Shown here in pieces: positions 33,318-42,693 of a stretch of 64,000 bases of DNA. Position numbers and translations under genes: made by a program. How positions within the stretch are numbered: position 1 is the stretch's first letter; the number at the start of each line of letters is the position of its first letter. The stretch is from Hymenobacter sp. DG25B (GTDB lineage Bacteria; Bacteroidota; Bacteroidia; Cytophagales; Hymenobacteraceae), in the NCBI RefSeq assembly GCF_000801315.1, contig NZ_CP010054.1, forward strand, positions 434,001 through 498,000. The letters are read 5' to 3'. Under the pieces are notes generated by a model. The model had not been told where the DNA came from and did not search any database. It worked only from the letters and a program-made list of their open reading frames with translations.

Positions 33318-35153
33318 TTACTCCACCGTTACAGACTTAGCCAGGTTGCGGGGCTGGTCTACGTTGCAGCCGCGCAGTACCGCAATGTGGTAAGACAGCA
33401 ATTGCAGCGGGACCACCGATACCAGCGGCATCAGCACATCACTCGTCGCCGGCACCTCAATTACAAACTCAGCCATTTCCGGAATGGTAGTGTCGCCTTC
33501 GGTTACCACGGCAATGATGCGGCCTTTGCGGGCTTTCACTTCCTGAATGTTGGATACCACCTTTTCGTAGGAGCTGTCCTTGGTAGCAATAACCACTACC
33601 GGCATGTTCTCATCAATCAGGGCAATGGGGCCGTGCTTCATTTCCGCCGCCGGATAGCCTTCGGCGTGGATGTAGCTGATTTCTTTCAGCTTTAGCGCGC
33701 CTTCCAGCGCTACCGGGAAGTTGTAGCCTCGGCCCAGGTACAGGAAGTTGGGTACGTCCTTGAAAATCTCCGCAATCTGCTTGATTTCCGTATTGAGCAG
33801 CAGGGCCTTCTCCACTTTCGCGGGAATGTTCTCCAGTTCCACCATCAGCTCCCGTAGTTTCAGGTCGTTGAGGGTGCCGCGCTTGCTGCCTACAATCATA
33901 GCCAGCAGCGTAAGTACCGTTACCTGCGCCGTGAAGGCCTTGGTAGAGGCTACCCCAATTTCAGGGCCCGCGTGGGTGTAGGCACCGGCATCGGCAGCCC
34001 GGGCAATGCTGCTGCCTACCACGTTGCAAATACCGAAGATGGTAGCGCCTTTGCTCTTGGCCAGTTCAATAGCGGCCAGCGTATCGGCGGTTTCGCCGGA
34101 TTGCGAAATAGCAATTACAATGTCGCGCTCCGTAATGATAGGGTTACGGTAGCGGAATTCTGAAGCATATTCCACCTCTACCGGAATGCGCGCCAGGTCT
34201 TCAATCAGATACTCTGCTACCAGACCCGCGTGCCAGGAGGTGCCACAAGCCACAATGATGATGCGCTGCGCATTCACAAACTTCTGCTCGTAGGCGCGCA
34301 CCCCACCCATATTCAGGTGGTTAGCTCCCAGTTCCAGACGGCCACGCATGGAGTCGAGGATGGAGCGGGGCTGCTCAAAAATCTCCTTTAGCATGAAGTG
34401 CTCGTAACCGCCTTTTTCAATGCTGTCGAGCGCCATTTCCAGCTTCTGGATGTACGGCGTCTGCTGTACATCTTCCTTGCTGCGAATCGCCATTTTGCCA
34501 TCCCGAATAACCACGATTTCGTAGTCATTCACATACACCACTTCATTGGTGTACTCAATGATGGGGGTAGCATCAGAAGCCAGAAAAAACTCGTCTTCCC
34601 CAATACCAATTACCATAGGGGAGCCTTTGCGGGCCGCAATCAGCTGGTTCGGCTCGTCCCGGCTCAGGACTACAATGGCATAAGCCCCTACCACCTCGTG
34701 TAGCGCCAGGCGTACTGCTTCTTCCAGGGAGCAGCTGTTTTGCTTCTGAATCTCCTCAATCAGGTTCACGAATACTTCCGTGTCGGTATCGGAGTGGAAC
34801 ACGTGACCCTGCTGCTGCAGGTGGGTTTTCAGCGCGGCGTAGTTCTCAATAATGCCATTGTGAATAATGGCAATCCGCTCAGAAGTAGAATAGTGCGGGT
34901 GGGCGTTGGAGTCATTCGGCTCGCCGTGTGTGGCCCAGCGGGTATGGCCCATGCCGGTATGGGCATGCAGGTCTTTATCGGCAATAAAAGCCTCCAGATC
35001 AGCAACTTTGCCTTTCTTTTTATAAACGTTCAACTCGCCGTTCAGCAAGGCCACGCCGGCGGAATCGTATCCGCGGTATTCCAAACGGCGCAGGCCTTTT
35101 AGAATGATGGGGCAGGCCTCACGGTGCCCAATGTATGCTACAATGCCGCACAT
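33318..35153 (-). CDS. glmS: Glutamine--fructose-6-phosphate aminotransferase (isomerizing)
   Basis: 611 residues. Makes glucosamine-6-phosphate for peptidoglycan and lipopolysaccharide. N-terminal class II amidotransferase domain with nucleophilic Cys2 (MCGIVAYIG), GHTRWATHGEPND near residue 72 and NGIIENY near 98; two SIS domains follow (IIVACGTSWHAGLVAEYL near 293; SGETADTLAA near 343; LYLGRGYNFPVALEGALKLKE near 465). C-terminus DQPRNLAKSVTVE is the usual end. Convergent with the 3HCDH-like gene, upstream of the DUF4270 gene on the same strand, after about 106 bases. Confidence 0.97.
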   Translation of the reverse strand: MCGIVAYIGHREACPIILKGLRRLEYRGYDSAGVALLNGELNVYKKKGKVADLEAFIADKDLHAHTGMGHTRWATHGEPNDSNAHPHYSTSERIAIIHNGIIENYAALKTHLQQQGHVFHSDTDTEVFVNLIEEIQKQNSCSLEEAVRLALHEVVGAYAIVVLSRDEPNQLIAARKGSPMVIGIGEDEFFLASDATPIIEYTNEVVYVNDYEIVVIRDGKMAIRSKEDVQQTPYIQKLEMALDSIEKGGYEHFMLKEIFEQPRSILDSMRGRLELGANHLNMGGVRAYEQKFVNAQRIIIVACGTSWHAGLVAEYLIEDLARIPVEVEYASEFRYRNPIITERDIVIAISQSGETADTLAAIELAKSKGATIFGICNVVGSSIARAADAGAYTHAGPEIGVASTKAFTAQVTVLTLLAMIVGSKRGTLNDLKLRELMVELENIPAKVEKALLLNTEIKQIAEIFKDVPNFLYLGRGYNFPVALEGALKLKEISYIHAEGYPAAEMKHGPIALIDENMPVVVIATKDSSYEKVVSNIQEVKARKGRIIAVVTEGDTTIPEMAEFVIEVPATSDVLMPLVSVVPLQLLSYHIAVLRGCNVDQPRNLAKSVTVE

Positions 35154-35259
35154 AATAGTTCAGTGAAAAGGGAAATAGGCAGAAAAAAGGCCGGCTAGCT
35201 CCAGCAGAGCAGTTGCTCTCTATGGAAACCAGCCGACAAAAATGCTAAAAAAGATATTT

Positions 35260-36747
35260 CTACAGGCTGGAGGTGTATACGCGCAGCCTGATGTTGTTGG
35301 CGTCGAGGACTGCGCGATTCAGGGTAAGATTGGAAAGCAGTGGGGTAACGGTAGCATCCGAAATCAAATTGTTAATGCTACGCGGGGAAGGCGTCAGCAA
35401 AAATCCTTCCGGAATTTCAGTATCCAACTTGCCTGCTACATAAGCCTGCACATAGCTAGTCAGCAAAACACTGTAGTACTTGTTGGTTGGTCCCAAATCG
35501 TAGTAGGTTACAACTGCAGCATTTCCGGCTCCCTGTGCCGATGAAATATCACCCTGCACCAGCCGGTCCTGCATCACGCCATTGATGTTCCGGGTCAACA
35601 CTTGGTTATTGCGGTTCACTTCGTACAGGAACGCATACGAAGGGTTAGGAAACTGCAGATTGGCAAAGGGTTTTACGGGAATAATAAGTTCCGCCCGGTT
35701 AATAATAAGGTTCGGCTGCTTACGTAGCTCGTTCAGTCCTGGGATAAACAGCTTGGTGCTTAAGCCAGTACCTTCCTGAATATAGGTTAGCCCGTCGGTT
35801 TTGTCTGCCGAAACGGAGTCCTGACTGGTACGCAAGCCCGCCAGGGCACCAGCCCCGGTTAAGTCGGTACTGATCTGGGTGAAGAAACGCGGCGCATTCG
35901 GGTTGGCCCCTGAAGCATTAGGGTCACCCAGATCAATGCTGTAGGTGCGGGCGGGTGTTTTTCGTTTATCTACGTGGAAATACACCACCAGGCGGGTGCT
36001 GCCGGAGCGCCCCAACTGAACGATAGAGCCCGAATACCCGGCTGTTGGAGCCAGGGCCAGGCCCGGTAGCAAAGTAGAAAGGGTAGTTTGGTTGAAGCCA
36101 GGCGTATTCAGCGCCTCAAACAGCTGCGTAGTAAAAGCAGTAGACTGGCCAGCTTTCACCAATGGCAGACGGGCTAAACGAGAGGGAATAGTAACCCGAA
36201 CCGTTGTGGTATCTTCCGTGGCACTATTTACACGCTGCCGCACCGTAACAGTACGGTTAAACCGCTCACTTACATTGGTGAACAAGGCCGTCTGGTCTAC
36301 TGCCGGCGAGCTGGCTGAGGTGTACGTCACACGCTCCTCCAGTGGCTGAGCCAGCCGGAACAGGTCAAAACGTACGGGTTTGGTATCAGTACCATATACC
36401 TTCTCAAAACCCAGCCGCAGCACTACCGAGTCAAGGCGGGCGTTGGTGAACTGAGAGGGAAGCGAATCAGTAGAAACCTTGGTTTCGAAAAATGTGCGCG
36501 CAGTAATGGTGCCCAGATTAGCATCCTGCAGGCGCCCAACCAGATACTGATTGCGCCCGAGCGTGCCGAGCGAATCCAGCTTGACGGTGGAGGCAGTAAC
36601 GGAAAAATCCTTGAATTCAGTGCTAATTGGCGTAGTACCAGGAAGGTCCAGGCCTAGCTCATTGGGGTCTTCGCAAGCAGTAAGCAGGAGGGAAGCCGAA
36701 AGAAAAAATGCCGACGCCCGTCGGAAGGCGCTAGCTGGCCAATTCAT
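35260..36747 (-). CDS. DUF4270 domain lipoprotein
   Basis: 495 residues from ATG 36747 (MNWPASAFRRAS). The segment SASLLLTACEDPNELG is a lipobox with Cys. The mature part is a Bacteroidota-only family of surface/outer-membrane lipoproteins: LDLPGTTPISTEF, then long repeated beta segments with RLDSVVLRLGFEKVYG and ILNRAELIIPVKPF-like (NRAELIIPV) strands. Its start overlaps the end of the GT5-like gene by 17 bases, so they are co-translated. Role unknown, but the pairing with glmS and the GT5 protein recurs in this phylum. Confidence 0.85.
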   Translation of the reverse strand: MNWPASAFRRASAFFLSASLLLTACEDPNELGLDLPGTTPISTEFKDFSVTASTVKLDSLGTLGRNQYLVGRLQDANLGTITARTFFETKVSTDSLPSQFTNARLDSVVLRLGFEKVYGTDTKPVRFDLFRLAQPLEERVTYTSASSPAVDQTALFTNVSERFNRTVTVRQRVNSATEDTTTVRVTIPSRLARLPLVKAGQSTAFTTQLFEALNTPGFNQTTLSTLLPGLALAPTAGYSGSIVQLGRSGSTRLVVYFHVDKRKTPARTYSIDLGDPNASGANPNAPRFFTQISTDLTGAGALAGLRTSQDSVSADKTDGLTYIQEGTGLSTKLFIPGLNELRKQPNLIINRAELIIPVKPFANLQFPNPSYAFLYEVNRNNQVLTRNINGVMQDRLVQGDISSAQGAGNAAVVTYYDLGPTNKYYSVLLTSYVQAYVAGKLDTEIPEGFLLTPSPRSINNLISDATVTPLLSNLTLNRAVLDANNIRLRVYTSSL

Positions 36748-37543
36748 TATAAAGAGCGTAGTAAGAGGTAAGCAGATTGTCATCGGCCGCTACCTGGCCA
36801 ATGCTGCGCTTCTGGGAGTACTCGTTGAAAAGCGCGTTCAGGTTGTCGCTGAAGTCTTCGTCTGATTTGATGACCGAGTCAGCATACTCCATACCGATTT
36901 TGATGAAGCCGCCGAAATCAGCTGATTTCAGATGGGTGAGCATCTCGTCATCAATGTCCAGCATCTTGGCCTTCTCAATAATGTCGCCTTCAAATTTGTG
37001 GGCGAATTCATTGTTGTAGACCGTGAAAATGGACTTGGAGTCCTTGAAAATCGGGTCCTTCTTGTAGGTCGTTTTCAGGTACATCGGAATCAGGCCCGTC
37101 ATCCAGTCGTTGCAGTGCACGATGTCCGGCGCCCAGCCCAGTTTCTTTACCGTTTCCAGCACGCCTTTGCAAAAGAAGATGGCACGCTCGTCGTTATCGG
37201 CGTGGAACTGGTTGTTTTTATCGACCAGCACCGACTTCCGATGAAAATAATCTTCGTTGTCAATAAAATAAACCTGCAACTTGGCATTCGGAATAGAAGC
37301 TACCTTGATAATCAGGGGCTTTTCTTCTTCGCCTACGGCAATGTTGATGCCGGACAGACGCACCACTTCGTGCAAACGGTTCTTCCGCTCGTTGATAATG
37401 CCGAAGCGGGGCACGAAAATTCGGATTTCCATCCCCATTTCCTGCATTCCCTGGGGCAACTTCCGCAGAAACTCCGCTACCTTGGTCGTCTGCAAAAACG
37501 GATTAATCTCCGTGGCAGCATAGAGTATTCTCAGCTTAGACAT
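36731..37543 (-). CDS. Half-length GT5 (glycogen/starch synthase N-domain) protein
   Basis: 270 residues from ATG 37543. It resembles only the N-terminal (catalytic-domain, GT5) half of glycogen synthase: SKLRILYAATEINPFLQTTK at the start, IRIFVPRFGIINER, VYFIDNEDYF, PDIVHCNDWMTGLIPMYLK and IFTVYNNEFAHKFEG. Full glycogen synthases are about 480 residues and carry KxGGL near the start; here the corresponding segment reads LQTTKVAEFLRKLP and the C-terminal nucleotide-binding half is absent. So it probably cannot transfer glucose. Such truncated proteins are conserved between panC and a DUF4270 gene in Cytophagales. Divergent from panC. Confidence 0.8.
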   Translation of the reverse strand: MSKLRILYAATEINPFLQTTKVAEFLRKLPQGMQEMGMEIRIFVPRFGIINERKNRLHEVVRLSGINIAVGEEEKPLIIKVASIPNAKLQVYFIDNEDYFHRKSVLVDKNNQFHADNDERAIFFCKGVLETVKKLGWAPDIVHCNDWMTGLIPMYLKTTYKKDPIFKDSKSIFTVYNNEFAHKFEGDIIEKAKMLDIDDEMLTHLKSADFGGFIKIGMEYADSVIKSDEDFSDNLNALFNEYSQKRSIGQVAADDNLLTSYYALYNELAS

Positions 37544-37670
37544 ACAGGGTTCTGTGGTTAAAATTGGGAGGGCACACTTTGGGATGCACAAAATTAAACA
37601 TTTTTAGGCGAAAATTCAACGAAACCCGCCCGTAGATGCCTATATGGCGTCGGAAGGGCCCTGTGTGTAT

Positions 37671-38528
37671 ATGGAGATTCTGCAAACCGCTGCCGGGTTG
37701 CAAGCGCGCACCGAAGGGTGGCGCCAGAACGGGCAGCGCATTGGGCTGGTGCCCACGATGGGCGCGCTGCACGAAGGCCACCTGCAACTGGTGAGAGCCG
37801 CGGCCCGGGAGAATGATGTTGTTGTTGTCAGCATTTTCGTGAACCCCACCCAGTTCAACAACCCGGAAGACTTCCGGCTGTATCCGCGCCTGCCCGAGGC
37901 CGATGCCACCCTGCTGCAGGACACGGGCTGCACCGTGCTGTTTGCGCCTTCCGTGGAGGAAATGTACCCCCAGCCCACGGTGATGCGCTTTGACTTTGGC
38001 CCCTTGGAGCAGGTGATGGAAGGCGCCCACCGCCCGGGGCATTTTAATGGGGTAGCCACGGTGGTCAGCAAGCTGTTTCACCTGAGCCGGCCACACCGCG
38101 CTTATTTCGGGCAGAAGGATCTGCAGCAGGTTGCCGTTATCCGCCAGATGGTGGCCGATCTGAGCTTTGATCTGCAGCCCGTTACCTTTCCTACCGTGCG
38201 CGAAGCCGATGGACTGGCTATGTCCTCCCGCAACCGGCGCCTTTCGCCGGAGGCCCGGGCAGTAGCCCCGCGCCTGTACCAGGCCCTGGAGCTGGCCAGC
38301 CGGCTGTTGCAGCAACAGGCTACAGCCGCCGAGGTGCAGCAACAGGTACAGGCTTTTCTGCAGCAGCACCCGGAAATTGAGCTGGAGTACTTTGATATCA
38401 GCAATGCCCGCACGCTGCAGCCCTTGGAGAATGAGACTGCGCCGGCCGGTCAGGAAGTGGCCTTGTGCCTGGCAGCGTGGCTGGGCGGCGTACGGCTGAT
38501 TGATAACGTGGTGGTGAACCTGGCGTAA
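37671..38528 (+). CDS. panC: Pantothenate synthetase
   Basis: 285 residues from ATG 37671 (MEILQTAAGL, the usual N-terminus); an ATG 27 bases earlier is possible. Ligates pantoate and beta-alanine. Motifs: LVPTMGALHEGHLQLV near residue 24 (the HxGH nucleotidyl-transferase motif), FVNPTQFNNPEDF near 57, GKxGQKDLQQ-like FGQKDLQQVAVIR near 144 and MSSRNRRLS near 184 (KMSKS equivalent). Divergent from the GT5-like gene; panD follows 63 bases later. Confidence 0.95.
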   Translation: MEILQTAAGLQARTEGWRQNGQRIGLVPTMGALHEGHLQLVRAAARENDVVVVSIFVNPTQFNNPEDFRLYPRLPEADATLLQDTGCTVLFAPSVEEMYPQPTVMRFDFGPLEQVMEGAHRPGHFNGVATVVSKLFHLSRPHRAYFGQKDLQQVAVIRQMVADLSFDLQPVTFPTVREADGLAMSSRNRRLSPEARAVAPRLYQALELASRLLQQQATAAEVQQQVQAFLQQHPEIELEYFDISNARTLQPLENETAPAGQEVALCLAAWLGGVRLIDNVVVNLA

Positions 38529-38556
38529 GCCACCCAATGGTGCCACGGGATTTAAC

Positions 38557-38564
38557 TATCTTTG
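38557..38564 (+). promoter_or_regulatory. Putative -7 promoter box TATCTTTG for panD
   Basis: Exact TAnnTTTG match 27 bases upstream of the panD ATG, inside the panC-panD spacer, so panD can be made independently of panC. Confidence 0.5.
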
Positions 38565-38591
38565 CGGCCTTTCATTCACCCGCTTTCACTC

Positions 38592-38939
38592 ATGCAAATC
38601 GAGGTTCTCAAGTCCAAAATTCACCGGGCCAAAGTCACGCAGGCTGAACTACACTATGTAGGCAGCGTCACGATTGATGAGGACCTGCTGGATGCCGCCA
38701 ACATGGTGGAAAACGAGAAAGTGACCATTGTGAACGTAAACAATGGGGAGCGGTTCGAGACATACACTATTCGGGGCGAGCGGGGCTCCGGCATGATTTG
38801 CCTGAACGGCCCGGCCGCCCGGCGCGTAGCCGTAGGCGACATCGTGATTATCTTCTCCTACTGCCTCATCGATTTTGCTATAGCCCGCCAGCATCAGCCC
38901 ACACTGGTATTTCCCGATCAGCATAACCGGCTGGTATAA
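38592..38939 (+). CDS. panD: Aspartate 1-decarboxylase proenzyme
   Basis: 115 residues. Makes beta-alanine for pantothenate. The chain self-cleaves between Gly24 and Ser25 ([16 protein letters not shown]) to leave an N-terminal pyruvoyl group. Also present are the [10 protein letters not shown] and [15 protein letters not shown] strands. Length is that of the classical bacterial enzyme. Followed by a hairpin. Confidence 0.97.
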   Translation: MQIEVLKSKIHRAKVTQAELHYVGSVTIDEDLLDAANMVENEKVTIVNVNNGERFETYTIRGERGSGMICLNGPAARRVAVGDIVIIFSYCLIDFAIARQHQPTLVFPDQHNRLV

Positions 38940-38958
38940 TTATCGTTGCTGCTTTTAA

Positions 38959-39002
38959 AGTGCCCGCTGCCAGTCTGTTGCCAGATAATGGCAGCGGGCA
39001 CT
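38959..39002 (+). terminator. Hairpin after panD
   Basis: 14-bp arms AGTGCCCGCTGCCA with the complement (38989-39002), loop 16 bases. No T-run follows, so an attenuating or stabilising hairpin. Confidence 0.5.
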
Positions 39003-39038
39003 GCGCTACCAGCTACTTTTAACAGGACTTAGATTCTC

Positions 39039-40088
39039 GTGAAAAAACTGCTCAATATTCTGAAGTATGTGCTGTTGCTGGCTTTCTCCGCCCTGCTGAT
39101 GCGCTACGCCGTGCGCGACCAGGACCTGAGCAAAGTAGGCCGCTACATGCGTGAGGCCAATTACTTCTGGATGGGTATCACCGTTGTGCTCTCGGCGCTG
39201 GGCTACTTCAGCCGCGCCTACCGCTGGAAAATGCAGCTGGATGCCACTAAGCACCAGCCCAACTATTGGGATGTATACCACGCCATGATGGTGGGCTACC
39301 TGGCCAACTTGGTGCTGCCGCGCATGGGCGAGGTTATCCGGTGTTCGGTGCTGCGGCGCACGGGCGGTATTCCGGTGCAGGTGGCGCTGGGCTCGGTTAT
39401 CACGGAGCGGGTGATTGATGTGCTGGTGCTGTTTACCCTGCTGGGTGCCACGCTCTTGCTGGATTTCAATAAGTTCTGGGCCTTTGTGCTGAGCTTGTTT
39501 TCCGATAAGTACGATACGCTGGCGCAAAGCCGGAACCTCATTATGGCGGCCGTTGGTATTGCGGGGGCGCTGGTGCTCATTGGCGGGTATCTGCTGTACC
39601 GGAACGTAGAGCGGCTACGGCAGCTGGCCCTGTTTAATAAGCTGGAAGGCTTTGTACGCGGGCTTATGGAAGGCGTATTCAGCATCCGGAAGCTGGATAG
39701 CAAAGGCTTGTTTCTACTGCACACGGCCTTCACCTGGCTGGTCTATTATCTCATGGACTATCTGGCATTTTTTGCCTTTCCGGAAACCCACAATCTGGGC
39801 ATGGCTGCCGGACTGGCAGTACTCACGTTTGGGGCGTTTGGCATGGCCACGCCGGTGCAGGGCGGCATTGGGGCCTTCCACCTGATGGTGCAAAGCACCC
39901 TGCTGGTCTATGGGGTGTCGAAGGAAGCCGGTATTGCGTATGCGCTGGTAGTGCATGGCACCCAAACGCTGCTGGTAGTGATCATGGGTGGTATCAGCTT
40001 TGTAGTCAGTATGATCAAGTCGGGTAGGGCAAAGCGCGCCGTAGCGGCGTCGGTGCCCGATGCCGTCACCCCTGCTTATGTGGAGTAA
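39039..40088 (+). CDS. Lysylphosphatidylglycerol-synthase-type (AglD/flippase-like) transmembrane protein
   Basis: 349 residues from GTG 39039. About eight hydrophobic helices. Signatures of the LPG_synthase_TM family: FSRAYRWKMQLDAT near residue 60, VGYLANLVLPRMGEVIRCSVL near 88 (the N-x-x-L-P-x-R/M-x-G-E motif), ITERVIDVLVLFTLL near 125 and AAGLAVLTFGAFGMATPVQGGIGAFHLM near 265. Members flip or feed lipid intermediates. The next gene (heptose adenylyltransferase) overlaps its last 11 bases. Confidence 0.85.
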   Translation: MKKLLNILKYVLLLAFSALLMRYAVRDQDLSKVGRYMREANYFWMGITVVLSALGYFSRAYRWKMQLDATKHQPNYWDVYHAMMVGYLANLVLPRMGEVIRCSVLRRTGGIPVQVALGSVITERVIDVLVLFTLLGATLLLDFNKFWAFVLSLFSDKYDTLAQSRNLIMAAVGIAGALVLIGGYLLYRNVERLRQLALFNKLEGFVRGLMEGVFSIRKLDSKGLFLLHTAFTWLVYYLMDYLAFFAFPETHNLGMAAGLAVLTFGAFGMATPVQGGIGAFHLMVQSTLLVYGVSKEAGIAYALVVHGTQTLLVVIMGGISFVVSMIKSGRAKRAVAASVPDAVTPAYVE

Positions 40089-40563
40089 AGAAAAAATATT
40101 CAGCCGCGAGGCCCTGCTGCCCGTGCTGGAGCAATGGCGCCAGCAAGGCCGCCGCATCGTTTTCACCAACGGCTGCTTCGACCTGCTGCACCTCGGCCAC
40201 GTCGATTATCTGGAGAAAGCCCGGCACTTAGGCGATGCTCTGGTGGTGGGGCTGAACACGGATGCCTCCGTGAGCCGGCTAAAGCCGGGCCGGCCATTGC
40301 AGGACGAAATGGCACGGGCCCGCATTCTGGCGTCGCTTTTGTTTGTAGATGCGGTAGTACTCTTCGATGAGCCTACACCGCTGGAGCTGATTAAGCTGGT
40401 GCAGCCCGATATTCTGGTAAAGGGCGACGACTATCCCATCAGTGGAATTGTAGGCCACGAGGAAGTGTTACAAAGAGGCGGACAGGTGCTCACCGTACCG
40501 CTGGTGGCTGGCTACAGCACCACGCGTATTGTCGAGCACATTCGCCAACATCTTACTCCCTAA
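40078..40563 (+). CDS. rfaE2: D-glycero-beta-D-manno-heptose 1-phosphate adenylyltransferase
   Basis: 161 residues from ATG 40078, overlapping the upstream gene. A nucleotidyltransferase that makes ADP-heptose for lipopolysaccharide core. HxGH motif in FTNGCFDLLHLGHVDYLEKA near residue 25-40, ILVKGDDYPISGIVGHEEVLQRGG near 115, and the STTRIVEHIR end equivalent to ISTTxII. The stand-alone short form (the kinase domain is separate) is standard outside enterobacteria. This translational overlap links it to the flippase-like protein. Confidence 0.93.
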   Translation: MWSKEKIFSREALLPVLEQWRQQGRRIVFTNGCFDLLHLGHVDYLEKARHLGDALVVGLNTDASVSRLKPGRPLQDEMARARILASLLFVDAVVLFDEPTPLELIKLVQPDILVKGDDYPISGIVGHEEVLQRGGQVLTVPLVAGYSTTRIVEHIRQHLTP

Positions 40564-40576
40564 GCCCAACCTCCCT

Positions 40577-41275
40577 ATGTACTACTCCACAAGCCCGATC
40601 TACTTGGTGGTTATCGGTGCCATGATCGTCAGCTGGCTGATTCAGTGGCGCCTGCGCAGCAAGTTTGCGCAGTATGCCCAGATTGGTCTGAAATCCGGCC
40701 TCACGGGCCGGCAGATTGCCGAGCTCATGCTGGCCGACCACGGCATTACCGATGTCAAAGTCATCAGCACGGAAGGCCGCCTCTCTGACCATTACAACCC
40801 CGCCGATAAAACGGTGAATCTCTCGGAGTCGGTGTACGCGGAGCGCAGTGCGGCCGCGGCCGCCGTGGCGGCGCACGAGTGCGGCCACGCCGTGCAGCAC
40901 GCTACCGCCTACAGCATGCTGCAGTTTCGCTCGGCCATGGTGCCGGCCCTGAGTGCCGTGTCCCGCTTCATGCCCTTTATTCTGCTGGCGGGGGTATTAA
41001 TGCTGCGAACTTCCCTGATTCCGCTGGGTGTGGGCATTGCTCTGTTCTCACTCACTACGCTGTTTTCCTTTGTGACGCTGCCCGTGGAGTTTGATGCTTC
41101 CCGCCGGGCGCTGGCCTGGATTGATAAGCGCGGCATTGTAACCACCCAGGAGCACGCCATGGCGAAAGACGCCCTCTGGTGGGCTGCCATGACGTACGTG
41201 GTAGCCGCCATCAGCTCCCTGGCTACCTTGCTCTACTACGTAAGCATTTTTATGGGTAGCCGCGACCGGCGCTAA
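40577..41275 (+). CDS. Zinc metallopeptidase, YugP/Zn_peptidase_2 family
   Basis: 232 residues from ATG 40577 (MYYSTSPIYL). Membrane-bound peptidase family of unknown substrate. Zinc motif HECGH at residues 100-104 in AAAAVAAHECGHAVQHA, preceded by LSDHYNPADKTVNLSESVY near 70, which is invariant in this family, and followed by helices with VALFSLTTLFSFVTLPVEFDASRRAL. Hydrophobic helices at 7-22, 125-150 and 208-225. Complete and probably active. Confidence 0.9.
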   Translation: MYYSTSPIYLVVIGAMIVSWLIQWRLRSKFAQYAQIGLKSGLTGRQIAELMLADHGITDVKVISTEGRLSDHYNPADKTVNLSESVYAERSAAAAAVAAHECGHAVQHATAYSMLQFRSAMVPALSAVSRFMPFILLAGVLMLRTSLIPLGVGIALFSLTTLFSFVTLPVEFDASRRALAWIDKRGIVTTQEHAMAKDALWWAAMTYVVAAISSLATLLYYVSIFMGSRDRR

Positions 41276-41302
41276 CCTGTTGGCTGCTCCTTTGTTAAGC
41301 TG

Positions 41303-41342
41303 AACGGGCTCCTTCGCCAGCCGGAGGGGCCCGTTACTGTTT
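41303..41342 (+). terminator. Terminator after zinc peptidase gene
   Basis: Arms AACGGGCTCC and GGAGGGGCCCGTT with small mismatches, followed by ACTGTTTTGCTT. Confidence 0.6.
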
Positions 41343-41450
41343 TGCTTATGCCGACGTGCCGGTGCAACCATCAAACGCCGCCTTTGAACTTTATAGGACC
41401 CGGTTAGTAGAAAAAACGGCCCCGCTGCTGTAACTGCCAGTTGAGTAGCG

Positions 41451-41458
41451 TAATTTTG
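41451..41458 (+). promoter_or_regulatory. Putative -7 promoter box TAATTTTG
   Basis: Exact TAnnTTTG match 61 bases before the acyl-CoA dehydrogenase ATG. Confidence 0.5.
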
Positions 41459-41518
41459 ACCATAATTCCCACCCGCTGCCCCGGGCAGCTCCACCTTCCT
41501 CACCCAAGTTTTTACCGC

Positions 41519-42658
41519 ATGGATTTCCAGCTCACCGAAGAACAACTTGCCGTTCAGGCGGCCGCCCGCGACTTTGCCCAGAATGAACTTTGGGCCGGCG
41601 TAATTGAGCGCGACGAACACCAGAAATTCCCCGCCGAGCAAATCAAGAAGATGGGCGAGTTGGGCTTCCTGGGCATGATGGTAAGCCCCGAGTACGGCGG
41701 CGGCGGCATGGATACGGTTTCCTACGTGCTGGCCATGGAAGAAATTTCCAAGGTAGATGCCTCCTGCTCCGTTATCATGTCGGTGAACAACTCGCTGGTG
41801 TGCTGGGGCCTGGAGAAATATGGCACCGAGGAGCAAAAGCAGAAATACCTGCCCCGCCTCACTTCCGGCGAAATCATTGGCGCGTTCTGTCTTTCGGAGC
41901 CCGAAGCCGGTTCCGATGCCACCATGCAGCGCACCACCGCCGAGGATATGGGTGACCATTACCTGCTGAACGGCACCAAAAACTGGATTACCAACGGCTC
42001 CTCTGCTTCTGTATACCTGGTTATTGCCCAGACCAACCCCGAGCTGAAGCACCGCGGTATCAATGCCCTTATCGTAGACAAAGACACGCCCGGTTTCGTG
42101 GTAGGCCCCAAAGAAAACAAACTGGGCATCCGCGGCTCCGACACTCACTCCCTCATGTTCACGGACGTGAAAGTGCCCAAAGAAAACCGCATTGGCGAGG
42201 ATGGCTTCGGCTTTAAGTTTGCCATGCAGGTGCTGGCTGGCGGCCGTATTGGCATTGCGGCCCAGGCCCTGGGCATTGCCTCCGGCGCCTATGAGTTGTC
42301 GTTGAAATACTCGAAGGAGCGCAAGTCGTTTGGTGTGCCGATTTCCCAGCACCAGGCTATTCAGTTTAAGCTGGCTGATATGGCTACCAACATTGACGCC
42401 GCCCGCCTGCTGTGCCTGCAGGCTGCCCACGATAAGGACGCCCACCAGGATTACGCCAAGTCTGGCGCCATGGCCAAGCTGTTCGCCTCCAAAGTAGCAA
42501 TGGATACTGCCGTTGAGGCCGTACAGGTGCACGGTGGCTACGGCTTTGTGAAAGAATTCCACGTGGAGCGCATGATGCGAGACGCCAAAATCACGCAGAT
42601 TTATGAGGGTACTTCCGAGATTCAGAAAATTGTAATCTCGCGGGAAATCCTCAAGTAA
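41519..42658 (+). CDS. Acyl-CoA dehydrogenase (short/medium-chain type)
   Basis: 379 residues from ATG 41519 (MDFQLTEEQLAVQAAARDFA). FAD enzyme that oxidises acyl-CoA at the alpha-beta bond. Typical stretches: LTSGEIIGAFCLSEPEAGSDA near residue 118 (FAD binding), NGTKNWITNGS near 146, RGITEK-like GLEMR replaced by KAMQVLAGGRIGIAAQALG near 240 and the C-terminal QIYEGTSEIQKIVISREIL holding the catalytic Glu (ETYEGT position). This is the butyryl-CoA dehydrogenase-like pattern. The electron acceptor ETF is not in the window. Confidence 0.94.
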   Translation: MDFQLTEEQLAVQAAARDFAQNELWAGVIERDEHQKFPAEQIKKMGELGFLGMMVSPEYGGGGMDTVSYVLAMEEISKVDASCSVIMSVNNSLVCWGLEKYGTEEQKQKYLPRLTSGEIIGAFCLSEPEAGSDATMQRTTAEDMGDHYLLNGTKNWITNGSSASVYLVIAQTNPELKHRGINALIVDKDTPGFVVGPKENKLGIRGSDTHSLMFTDVKVPKENRIGEDGFGFKFAMQVLAGGRIGIAAQALGIASGAYELSLKYSKERKSFGVPISQHQAIQFKLADMATNIDAARLLCLQAAHDKDAHQDYAKSGAMAKLFASKVAMDTAVEAVQVHGGYGFVKEFHVERMMRDAKITQIYEGTSEIQKIVISREILK

Positions 42659-42693
42659 TAGGCGAATTGCCTAAAAGTCAGATTCATTGCACT

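Noticed and set aside
41048..42562. 504-residue antisense open frame
   Set aside because: Opposite strand of acyl-CoA dehydrogenase; composition artefact, no recognisable family.
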